From the NCBI GenBank assembly GCA_020851565.1, contig JADZCN010000082.1:1-64000 (forward strand): a stretch of 64,000 nucleotides of DNA, written 5' to 3'. This DNA is from Acidobacteriota bacterium (GTDB taxonomy: Bacteria > Acidobacteriota > Vicinamibacteria > Vicinamibacterales > UBA2999). The notes below the pieces were generated by a model. That model worked only from the letters and a program-made list of their open reading frames with translations, did not search any database and was not told the origin of the DNA. This document shows positions 30,017 to 37,490 of the stretch, one piece after another (position 1 is the stretch's first letter; every line of letters begins with the position of its first letter). The position numbers and the translations under genes were made by a program.

Positions 30017-30495
30017 AGGTCAGCATCAAGGTGAACGGCGTCCAGTACGAGAAGGACGTGGAGCCGCGCACGCTGCTCGCGTACTTTCTGCGGGAGGATT
30101 GCGGACTCACCGGTACGCACGTGGGCTGCGACACCTCGAGCTGCGGGTGCTGCGTCGTGGTGATGGACGGGGATCGCGCGGTGAAAGCGTGCACGATGTT
30201 CGCGGCGCAGGCCGACGGGCACGAGATCCTCACGGTGGAGGGCCTCGCCCAGGGCGGCGCGCTCCATCCGCTGCAGCAGGCGTTCTGGGACCAGCACGGG
30301 CTGCAGTGCGGCTACTGCACACCGGGCATGCTGATGACGTCGTACGCGCTGCTCAAGCACAAGCCGAACCCGAGCGACGGTGAGATTCGCGAGGAGCTCG
30401 CCGGCAACCTGTGTCGCTGCACGGGCTACAACAACATCGTGAAGGCGGTGCGGCAGGCGGCGGAGACGCTGCAGGCAGCCCCGGCCACCAAGTAG
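30013..30495 (+). CDS. coxS: Aerobic CO dehydrogenase small [2Fe-2S] subunit CoxS
   Basis: The 160-residue subunit carries two [2Fe-2S] clusters. The N-terminal plant-ferredoxin-like domain has [10 protein letters not shown] (about 39-48) and a fourth Cys in VKACTMF. The C-terminal helical domain has CGYC (about 99-102) and NLCRC near 137, both from conserved segments ([20 protein letters not shown]). Electrons from the Mo-Cu site pass through these clusters to CoxM FAD. The ATG overlaps the coxM stop, and coxL starts 17 bases after its stop. Confidence 0.92.
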   Translation: MKVSIKVNGVQYEKDVEPRTLLAYFLREDCGLTGTHVGCDTSSCGCCVVVMDGDRAVKACTMFAAQADGHEILTVEGLAQGGALHPLQQAFWDQHGLQCGYCTPGMLMTSYALLKHKPNPSDGEIREELAGNLCRCTGYNNIVKAVRQAAETLQAAPATK

Positions 30496-30512
30496 ACCCA
30501 CGGAGACGCATC

Positions 30513-32867
30513 ATGAGCACTGACACGACCATCAAAGGCTCGCTGGGCGTCCCGATGAAGCGCAAGGAGGACCCGCGCTTCATCCAGGGCAAGGGCAATT
30601 ACGTGGACGACCTCTCGTTCCCGGGCATGCTCTACATGGCCCTCGTCCGGAGCCCGTATCCGCACGCGGAGATTGCGGGGATCGACATTTCGGAGGCCAT
30701 GAAGGTGCCGGGCGTGGTGGCCGTCATCACCGGCAAGGATCTCGAGGCCGCCGGCCTCGGGTGGCTCCCCACCTTCCACGGCCTGGACAAGCAGATGGTG
30801 CTGGCCATCGGCAAAGTGCTGTTCCAGTACCAGGAGGTGGCGGCGGTCTTCGCGGAGTCGCGCGGGGCCGCGGCCGACGGCGCCGAGGCCGTGCAGGTGG
30901 ACTACAACCCCCTGCCCGTGGTGGCCGACCCGTTCACGTCGAAGAAGGACGAGGTGCTGCTCCGGCCCGACCGCGAGGCGAAGACCAACCACATCTACCA
31001 CTGGGAGGTCGGCGACCGCGACCGCACCGACCAGGCGCTGCAGGCGAGCGAGAAGCGGATCAGGCAGCGGATGTGGTTCCCGCGCTGCCACCCCGCGCCG
31101 CTCGAGCCGTGCGGGTGCGTGGCGCAATTCGACAAGATGGGCCGGCTGCACTTCCACGTCACCTCGCAGGCCCCCCACGTCTATCGGACCGCGGTGTCGC
31201 TGGTCACCGGCATCCCGGAGGACAAGATCCACGTGATCTCGCCCGACATCGGCGGCGGGTTCGGCAACAAGGTACCGGTCTACCCCGGCTACGTCTGCGC
31301 CATCGTCGGCGCGCTGAAGATCGGGCGCCCGGTGAAGTGGATCGAGTCGCGGACCGAGAACCTGACCAGCACGGGCTTCGCACGCGACTATCACATGGAC
31401 GTGGAGATCGGCGCGAAGGCCGACGGCACCGTGACGGCACTGAAGGTGTCCACGACCGCGGACCATGGCGCCTTCGATGCGGCCGCGGATCCCTCGAAGT
31501 ACCCCGCCGGCATGTTCGGCATCGTCACCGGCAGCTACACCTTCCCGACCGCGCACGCCGAGGTGGACGCGTTCTTCACCAACAAGGCGCCGGGCGGCAT
31601 CGCCTATCGCTGCTCGTTCCGCGTCACCGAGGCCAGCTTCGCCATCGAGCGCGGCATGGACATCCTGGCCGACGAGCTCGGCATGGATCCCGTCGAGCTG
31701 CGGCGGAAGAACTTCGTCAAGAAGGAGCAGTTCCCCTTCCCGTCGGTGCTGGGCTTCACCTACGACAGCGGCGACTACCACAAGACGCTCGAGGTGGCCC
31801 TCGAGAAGATCGGCTACCAGGCCCTGCTGAAGGAGCAGGCCGAGAAGCGCGCGAAGGGCGAGCTGATGGGCATCGGCATCTCGACGTTCACCGAGGTGGT
31901 GGGCGCCGGACCGTCGAAGCACTTCGACATCCTCGGCATCAAGATGTTCGACAGCGCCGAGATCCGCATCCACCCCACCGGTTCGGGCATCGTGCGCACC
32001 GGCGCGAAGTCGCAGGGCCAGGGCCACGAGACCACGTGGGCACAGATCGTCGCGGAAGAACTGGGGCTCGATCCGCAGAACATCCTGGTCGAGGAGGGTG
32101 ACACGGACACGGCCCCTTACGGGCTGGGCACCTACGCCAGCCGCAGCACCCCGACGGCGGGCGCAGCCCTCGCGATGGCGGCCCGGCGCGTGCGCGAGCG
32201 CGCGCGCAAGATCGCGGCGCACCTGCTCGAGGTGGGTGAAGGCGACGTGGAGTGGAAGGACTACAAGTTCCAGGTGAAGGGCGTGCCGGCGAAGAGCGTC
32301 ACCATGAAAGAGGTGGCGTTTGCGGCCTACACGAACATGGGCCAGAACGAGCCCGGCCTGGAAGCCACGCAGTACTACGACCCACCCAACATGACCTTCC
32401 CCCACGGCGCGTACATCGCCGTGGTGGACGTGGACCGGGACACCGGCGAGGTGAAGGTGCGCCGGTTCCTGGCGGTGGACGACTGCGGCACGATCATCAA
32501 CCCGATGATCGTGGAGGGCCAGGTGCACGGCGGCCTCACCGAGGGCTTCGCCATCGCCTTCATGCAGGAGATCCAGTACGACAAGGACGGCAACAACCTG
32601 AACACCAACTTCACCGACTATCTCGTGCCGACGTCCCTCGAGACGCCGCACTGGGAGACCGCGCACACGGTGACGCCGAGCCCGCATCACCCGATCGGCG
32701 CCAAGGGCGTGGGCGAGAGCCCGAACGTGGGGAGCCCCGCGGCGTTCGTCAACGCCGTCGTGGATGCGCTGTCGCCTCTCGGCGTCCGGCACATCGAGAT
32801 GCCGGTGACGCGCGACAAGGTGTGGCGCGCCATTCGCGACGCGGAAGCGAAGAAAGGCCAGTCATGA
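30513..32867 (+). CDS. coxL: Aerobic CO dehydrogenase large subunit CoxL, form I
   Basis: The 784-residue catalytic subunit of the Mo-Cu CO dehydrogenase oxidises CO with water to CO2. The active-site loop reads AYRCSFR with Cys367, the signature of form I CoxL, where this Cys binds copper; form II and other xanthine dehydrogenase relatives have AYRGAGR-like loops instead. Also present are the GGGFGNK Moco motif (about 248-254), QGQGHETTW, and the catalytic Glu735 in KGVGESPNVGSPAA. The length is slightly short of characterised form I proteins (about 809). It ends with an ATGA overlap to coxG. This assignment is by motif, not by assay. Confidence 0.9.
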   Translation: MSTDTTIKGSLGVPMKRKEDPRFIQGKGNYVDDLSFPGMLYMALVRSPYPHAEIAGIDISEAMKVPGVVAVITGKDLEAAGLGWLPTFHGLDKQMVLAIGKVLFQYQEVAAVFAESRGAAADGAEAVQVDYNPLPVVADPFTSKKDEVLLRPDREAKTNHIYHWEVGDRDRTDQALQASEKRIRQRMWFPRCHPAPLEPCGCVAQFDKMGRLHFHVTSQAPHVYRTAVSLVTGIPEDKIHVISPDIGGGFGNKVPVYPGYVCAIVGALKIGRPVKWIESRTENLTSTGFARDYHMDVEIGAKADGTVTALKVSTTADHGAFDAAADPSKYPAGMFGIVTGSYTFPTAHAEVDAFFTNKAPGGIAYRCSFRVTEASFAIERGMDILADELGMDPVELRRKNFVKKEQFPFPSVLGFTYDSGDYHKTLEVALEKIGYQALLKEQAEKRAKGELMGIGISTFTEVVGAGPSKHFDILGIKMFDSAEIRIHPTGSGIVRTGAKSQGQGHETTWAQIVAEELGLDPQNILVEEGDTDTAPYGLGTYASRSTPTAGAALAMAARRVRERARKIAAHLLEVGEGDVEWKDYKFQVKGVPAKSVTMKEVAFAAYTNMGQNEPGLEATQYYDPPNMTFPHGAYIAVVDVDRDTGEVKVRRFLAVDDCGTIINPMIVEGQVHGGLTEGFAIAFMQEIQYDKDGNNLNTNFTDYLVPTSLETPHWETAHTVTPSPHHPIGAKGVGESPNVGSPAAFVNAVVDALSPLGVRHIEMPVTRDKVWRAIRDAEAKKGQS

Positions 32868-33319
32868 ACCTGCAGTACAGCGGGGAGGAGACCATCACGG
32901 CCGACAAGGCCACGGTCTGGAAGTTCATCAACGACCCCGAGCAGGTGGGCCGCTGCCTGCCCGACGTGGTCGACGTCACCGTCCACGACCCCACCCACTT
33001 CGATGCCGTCGCGAAGGTCGGCGTGGGGCCCGTGCGCGGGAACTTCAAGTTCAAGTTCGAGCTGCAGCCGAGCGCGGCCGGGGATCGCATGGACATGAAG
33101 ATCACCGGCGGGGGGTTCGGCAGCGCCATCGACCTCACCGCCGGAGCGGACGTGATCGAGGCCGGCCAGGGTACGACAAAGCTCAACTGGAGCGGCCAGG
33201 CGGTCGCCCGCGGCCCGGTCGCGGCCGTGGGCGGGCGCGTGCTCGACGCGCAGGCCCAGAAGCTCATCTCGCAGACGTTCGCCAACGTCCGCGAGCGCCT
33301 CTCGGCGGCCAGCGGGTGA
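32864..33319 (+). CDS. coxG: CoxG family SRPBCC protein
   Basis: A 151-residue CoxG-type protein: YSGEETITADKATVWKFIND at the start and the conserved DPTHFDAVAKVGVGPVRGNF segment form the SRPBCC (START-like) fold. In characterised CO oxidisers CoxG recruits CO dehydrogenase to the membrane and delivers electrons by quinone binding. Here it lacks the long C-terminal tail often linked to membrane anchoring; it ends at ERLSAASG. The gene overlaps coxL by ATGA and the next gene by GTGA. Confidence 0.85.
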   Translation: MNLQYSGEETITADKATVWKFINDPEQVGRCLPDVVDVTVHDPTHFDAVAKVGVGPVRGNFKFKFELQPSAAGDRMDMKITGGGFGSAIDLTAGADVIEAGQGTTKLNWSGQAVARGPVAAVGGRVLDAQAQKLISQTFANVRERLSAASG

Positions 33320-34005
33320 TCGCCGCCGCCATGACGCGGACGACGCTCCCAGAGCGGTTCTTCCAGCTGGCGAGCCCGGCCGAGGTGGACGCCCTGCTCG
33401 ACACCGTCGAGTGGTGCGCCATCTTCAAGGCAGGCACCAGCGACAAGACGTTCGACGCGTGGTCCCTCGTGCAGAAGGCCTTCGAGCCGCGCGTGGACGT
33501 GGCCGTGGCCCTCATCCAGATCCCCTCGGGCCGGGCGGCCAGCGACCACGTGGCCGCCCGGACGGGCGTCACGCACAAGAGCCCGCAGCTGGTCCTGTTC
33601 CATCGGGGCCAGTCCGTGGCGCACCTGGACGAGCGCGCCATCCAGCCGGAGCCGATACAGGCCCTGATGCAGGAACACCTGCCTTCGACCATCGGCCCGC
33701 GTGTGGTGAACAGGAAAGCGGTCTCACTGGACGCGTACCGCAGGCTGCTGGAGGACTTCACCGAAGGTCGCCTGCAGGAGGAGCGCTTCCAGTGGGCCTT
33801 CCTCGAACGGCTGGAGAAGGAAGCCACCTGGCGGGACGATGAGTCGTTCGACCTGCTGAATGGGCTGTTCGAGAACGCCGATGGGCGTGAGGTGCGTCCC
33901 GCACGTCTGGTCGCCCACGAGTTCCAGGGGCAACTGGCCGGACGGCTCGAGCCGTTGAAGGACCGCGCGGCGACGCTGATGGCGCGGATCCGGGAACGGG
34001 GATAG
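33316..34005 (+). CDS. Cysteine-less bacilliredoxin-like protein in the cox operon
   Basis: A 229-residue protein in two parts. Residues 10-115 match monothiol bacilliredoxins (YtxJ/BrxC, DUF2847): WCAIFKAGTSDKTF, DVAVALIQ, ASDHVAARTGVTHKSPQLVLF with the cis-proline, then a final strand. The catalytic Cys of the family (TTCPIS) is replaced here (GTSDKTF), so thiol exchange by that residue is impossible; a Cys remains five residues before. The C-terminal 110 residues are an acidic helical domain (ERFQWAFLERLEKEATW) of unknown type. The GTG start overlaps the coxG stop; an ATG at 33331 is an alternative. A scaffolding or assembly role for CO dehydrogenase is inference. Confidence 0.65.
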   Translation: MIAAAMTRTTLPERFFQLASPAEVDALLDTVEWCAIFKAGTSDKTFDAWSLVQKAFEPRVDVAVALIQIPSGRAASDHVAARTGVTHKSPQLVLFHRGQSVAHLDERAIQPEPIQALMQEHLPSTIGPRVVNRKAVSLDAYRRLLEDFTEGRLQEERFQWAFLERLEKEATWRDDESFDLLNGLFENADGREVRPARLVAHEFQGQLAGRLEPLKDRAATLMARIRERG

Positions 34006-34050
34006 GGCTGATTGGACTGGATGTGAGCCGCGGATAACGCAAACGCAGGC

Positions 34051-34182
34051 GCCGCAGATGCTGCAGATGACGCAGATGATCGACCGGGCAGGGCGACCGG
34101 CAGCACGGTCAACAGGCACCTGGACCAGGCGCCAAGAGTGAGTGAATCGAAAGGTATCTGCGTAATCTGCGCCATCTGCGGC
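34051..34182. repeat. Inverted repeat of ATCTGCG units
   Basis: Two 27-base arms (34051-34077 and 34156-34182) are complementary with 3 mismatches and enclose 78 bases. Each arm is built from 9-base units, CGCAGATnn in one orientation and ATCTGCGnn in the other. The same unit occurs at 62620-62670 next to selC. It sits inside the cox cluster, between the bacilliredoxin-like gene and the coxF-like gene, and could fold into a long stem that affects operon mRNA. Confidence 0.8.
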
Positions 34183-34195
34183 TGTACCTAGAGAA

Positions 34196-35269
34196 ATGGC
34201 CGACCCATCGACGTTCTTCGATCGCGTGGCCGCGCTCCGGCGCGAGGGGCGGCCGTTCGCCGTTGCCACGGTCGTCGCCAGGCGCGCGCCGGTGTCCGCG
34301 CACCTGGGTGACCGCGCCATCATCTTCGCCGACGGGCGCATGGAGGGCTTCGTTGGCGGCGCGTGCTCGCGCGAAATCATCCGCAAGCAGGCACTCGAGG
34401 TCATCCGCGGGCGCCAGGCGCGGCTGGTCTCCATCCGGCCGGACGCCAGCGAGCACTCGGCGAGCGGGATGGATCGCGTCGTCGTCCCCATGACCTGTGC
34501 CTCGGAGGGTGCCGTGGACGTGTATGTCGAGCCCATCGTCCAGCCGCGAGTGATTGTCGTCGCCGGCGCCACGCCCGTCGCGGGCGCGCTGGCGCGCCTC
34601 GCGCGGGCCATGCGTTACGACGTCGTCCGGGTCGTCGATGCCGATGAGCGCCGCGACATCGAAGCGGAGGCGGCCGAATTGGGCATAAGCGTGGCAAGCC
34701 TCGATTCCCTCGAAGCCGTGCTGAACGACGCGACCGGCAACGGCGGCGACTGCGCCGCAATCGTTGCGTCACAGGGCCACTACGACGAGCCTGCGCTCGA
34801 GGCCATCCTGAGGACCGCCGTGCCCTACGTGGGGCTGGTCGCCTCGCGCAAGCGTGGAGCCAGCGTCCGGGCGTGGCTCGAGGGAAGCGACGCGCACGGG
34901 CTCGATCGCCTGCACAACCCGGCGGGCCTCGACCTCGGCGGCCGCACGCCCGAGGAGGTGGCCCTCTCCATCCTCGGAGAGATCGTGCAGCTCGGTGCCG
35001 CTCGCCCGTCGAAGGCGCCCCCCCCCGAGGCGGCCTCACGCGTGCCGGGCGCCGGGCGGACGCTGCCCATGGCCGCCGTCCCCGCCCCGGCGCCAACGGC
35101 ACCGGGCGCCGACGGCGTCGCCGTCGACCCCGTCTGCCACAGGGAGGTGGAGATGGCCGGCGCGAGGCACACGGCGGAGGTCGCGGGCATCACCTATTAC
35201 TTCTGCTGCCCGGGTTGCCGCGCGCGCTTCGTGAAGGACCCGCAGCGTTACCTCGCCGCCACGCCATGA
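34196..35269 (+). CDS. CoxF/XdhC-type maturation protein fused to a YHS domain
   Basis: A 357-residue protein. The N-terminal XdhC_CoxI domain has VVARRAPVSAHLGDRAIIF and the Cys motif VGGACSREII (about 50). The Rossmann part begins at VIVVAGATPVAGALA (about 116). After a Pro/Ala linker (about 270-305), a C-terminal YHS domain appears at about 308-352: DPVCHREV, then TYYFCCPGCRARFVKDPQRYL with four Cys. YHS domains bind metals, copper in several proteins, so this fusion could help load copper into the CoxL site; that is inference. It starts 190 bases after the previous gene and overlaps coxD by ATGA. Confidence 0.85.
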   Translation: MADPSTFFDRVAALRREGRPFAVATVVARRAPVSAHLGDRAIIFADGRMEGFVGGACSREIIRKQALEVIRGRQARLVSIRPDASEHSASGMDRVVVPMTCASEGAVDVYVEPIVQPRVIVVAGATPVAGALARLARAMRYDVVRVVDADERRDIEAEAAELGISVASLDSLEAVLNDATGNGGDCAAIVASQGHYDEPALEAILRTAVPYVGLVASRKRGASVRAWLEGSDAHGLDRLHNPAGLDLGGRTPEEVALSILGEIVQLGAARPSKAPPPEAASRVPGAGRTLPMAAVPAPAPTAPGADGVAVDPVCHREVEMAGARHTAEVAGITYYFCCPGCRARFVKDPQRYLAATP

Positions 35270-36210
35270 TCAGCGCCGACGACATCCGCAGCCGCTTTCG
35301 CGATCGTGGCTTCGTCGTGGACGAGGCGTTTGCGACGGCGCTGGAGATCATGCTCGCGCTCCAGAAGCCGCTGCTCATCGAGGGCCCGGCCGGCGTGGGC
35401 AAGACCGAGAGCGCCAAGGTCCTCGCCGAGGCGCTCGACACGCGCCTCATCCGGCTGCAGTGCTACGAGGGCCTCGACGCCATGTCGGCGCTCTACGAGT
35501 GGAACTACCCGCGCCAGATGCTGCACGCCCGGCTCAGCGAGTCGAGCGGCGCCACCATGGAGCAGCGCGAGGCCGAGATCTTCTCGGACGCCTACCTGCT
35601 GAAGCGCCCGCTGCTCGAGGCGCTCACCCAGGACCGCTCCCCGGTGCTGCTCATCGACGAAGTGGACCGCGCGGACGAGGCCTTCGAGGCCTACCTGCTC
35701 GAGGTGCTGGCCGAGTGGCAGGTGACGATCCCCGAACTCGGCACCATCCGCGCGGCGCACAGGCCTCACGTCATCCTCACCAGCAATCGCACGCGCGAGC
35801 TCTCGGACGCGCTGCGGCGCCGGTGCCTCTTCCTCTGGCTCCCCTACCCGTCGCTGGAGCAGGAGATCGCGATCCTCCGCGCGCGCGTGCCTGGCCTGTC
35901 CGAGCGCCTCGCCGACCGCATCGCGCACGTCATGCACGCGCTCCGCGCGCTCCCGCTCCAGAAGGCGCCCGGCGTGGCCGAGAGCCTCGACTGGGCGATG
36001 GCGCTCATGAGCCTGCACCGCGAGCACCTCGACGCGCGCACGCTGGAGCAGACGCTCGGCTGCGTGCTCAAGGTTCACGAGGACCGCGCCGTCCTGCAGG
36101 AGCATCGGGAGGCCGTCGATCCCTTCCTCACCGGCGCCGCCGAAACGCTCGAGCCCGGCGGCTACAGCCTGCGCACCGACTTCGGCATCGGGTCGGTCAC
36201 GCGCCGCTGA
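35266..36210 (+). CDS. coxD: MoxR-type AAA+ ATPase CoxD
   Basis: The 314-residue ATPase has Walker A GPAGVGKT (40-47), Walker B VLLIDEVDRAD (Asp131, Glu132), sensor 1 ILTSNRTRELSDALRRRC and a helical lid. In the model CO oxidiser, CoxD is a membrane-associated MoxR ATPase needed to build the Cu-S-Mo cluster in CoxL after cofactor insertion. The ATG overlaps the coxF-like stop, and its own stop overlaps coxE (TGATG). The length and neighbourhood fit coxD. Confidence 0.9.
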   Translation: MISADDIRSRFRDRGFVVDEAFATALEIMLALQKPLLIEGPAGVGKTESAKVLAEALDTRLIRLQCYEGLDAMSALYEWNYPRQMLHARLSESSGATMEQREAEIFSDAYLLKRPLLEALTQDRSPVLLIDEVDRADEAFEAYLLEVLAEWQVTIPELGTIRAAHRPHVILTSNRTRELSDALRRRCLFLWLPYPSLEQEIAILRARVPGLSERLADRIAHVMHALRALPLQKAPGVAESLDWAMALMSLHREHLDARTLEQTLGCVLKVHEDRAVLQEHREAVDPFLTGAAETLEPGGYSLRTDFGIGSVTRR

Positions 36211-37412
36211 TGTACCCGTACGGCGACCTGCCCGGCAACCTCGCCGCTTTCTGCGGCGTGCTCCGGCGCGAGCACGGCTTCCGGCTCGGCCCTGGCGAGG
36301 TTCGCGACGCCGCGCGCGCGCTCGAGGTGGTGGACGTCGCCGACGAGCACCGCGTGCGCCACGCGCTGCGCACCGTCCTCAGCAGCAGTGTCGAGAACGC
36401 GCTGGTGTTCGATGACGCGTTTGCGGCCTTTTTCTTCCCAGGCCCCGAGGGAGTACCGCAGCCCGGGCTGCCGGCGCCGTCCCGTCAGGACGAGCCCGCC
36501 GGCGAGGGCGCGACCGAAGGCGAGCAACGGCCACCGTCAGGCGACCGCGGGGCGGAGGCGGATCTCGACGGGGGCGAGGGTGGCACCGGGCCAGCCGTCC
36601 TGGACGACGAAGAGGATGGCGAAGGCGAGGCGCTGGCGGATCGAACCGAGCGAGCGAGCTACAGCCCGCTCGAGGCCGCGGGAGTGGCCGCGATCAGCAT
36701 CGAGCCGGTGGGCCGCGAGTGGCGGCGGGCCGCGAGCGAGCTGATACGGCGCGTGCACCTGGGCCTGTCGCGCCGATGGCGGCCCGGGCGGCGCGGCCGC
36801 CGGTTCGATCTCAGGCGGACGTGGCGCGCGAGCCTTCAGACGGGGGGCGAGGCCCTCACGGCCCGCTGGCTTCAGCGCAGGAGGAGGAGCCCGCGCTTCG
36901 TGATTCTCATCGACGGCAGTCGATCGATGGCCGGCGCGGATCGAGCGGCCCTGGACCTGGCGGTGGCCCTCGCCAGCGTGACGGGGCGCGTCGAGATCTT
37001 CGTCTTCTCGACCGCGCTGCGATCGGTGACCCGCGAGGTTCGGCAGGCGGCCGCTGGCCGGCCCGTCATCGTCGATCTCGACCGCGATACGTGGGGAGGC
37101 GGCACGAACATCGGCGCCAGCCTTCGCGAGTTCCTTCACCTGCACGGCGAACGCCACGCCACCCGGGACACGCTCGTCATCATCGTCAGCGACGGCCTGG
37201 ACGTCGGCGATCCCGCGACGTTGCGCGAGGCCATGCGCGAACTGCATCGCAGGGCCGCCGGCATCACGTGGCTCAACCCGCTGCTGGAAACGCCGGGATA
37301 CGAGCCCACCTCGCGCGGCATGGCCGCGGCTCGGCCCTTCGTGACGACGTTCGCCGCCGTGCCGGATGCCGCCGGCCTGGCCCGGACGGCCAGGCGCGTG
37401 CGGCTTCGCTGA
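36210..37412 (+). CDS. coxE: VWA-domain maturation protein CoxE
   Basis: A 400-residue VWA_CoxE protein. The N-terminal helical part (YGDLPGNLAAFCGVLRREHG, then FRLGPGEVRDAARAL) is typical. An acidic low-complexity linker spans about 95-150. The von Willebrand A domain starts near 228 (RFVILIDGSRSMAG) with the metal site DGSRS (235-239), Thr in GGGTNIGASL and Asp in IVSDGLDVG. CoxE works with CoxD in assembly of the Mo-Cu site. Start and coxD stop overlap by one base. It is the last recognisable cox gene of the cluster. Confidence 0.88.
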   Translation: MYPYGDLPGNLAAFCGVLRREHGFRLGPGEVRDAARALEVVDVADEHRVRHALRTVLSSSVENALVFDDAFAAFFFPGPEGVPQPGLPAPSRQDEPAGEGATEGEQRPPSGDRGAEADLDGGEGGTGPAVLDDEEDGEGEALADRTERASYSPLEAAGVAAISIEPVGREWRRAASELIRRVHLGLSRRWRPGRRGRRFDLRRTWRASLQTGGEALTARWLQRRRRSPRFVILIDGSRSMAGADRAALDLAVALASVTGRVEIFVFSTALRSVTREVRQAAAGRPVIVDLDRDTWGGGTNIGASLREFLHLHGERHATRDTLVIIVSDGLDVGDPATLREAMRELHRRAAGITWLNPLLETPGYEPTSRGMAAARPFVTTFAAVPDAAGLARTARRVRLR

Positions 37413-37490
37413 TTCGACGGGCCCGCGTACAGAACCATTACAATCCGCCGCCGCCGGACCCGCTACGATCGCCGCTGAGGGAGCACTCTC

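Noticed and set aside
30426..32792. A 788-codon frame opposite coxL
   Set aside because: It has no ribosome binding site and no recognisable domain, and coxL on the plus strand is certain.
30513..32867. Annotation as generic xanthine dehydrogenase or isoquinoline oxidoreductase
   Set aside because: The AYRCSFR loop and the linked coxG, coxD and coxE genes are specific to CO dehydrogenase.
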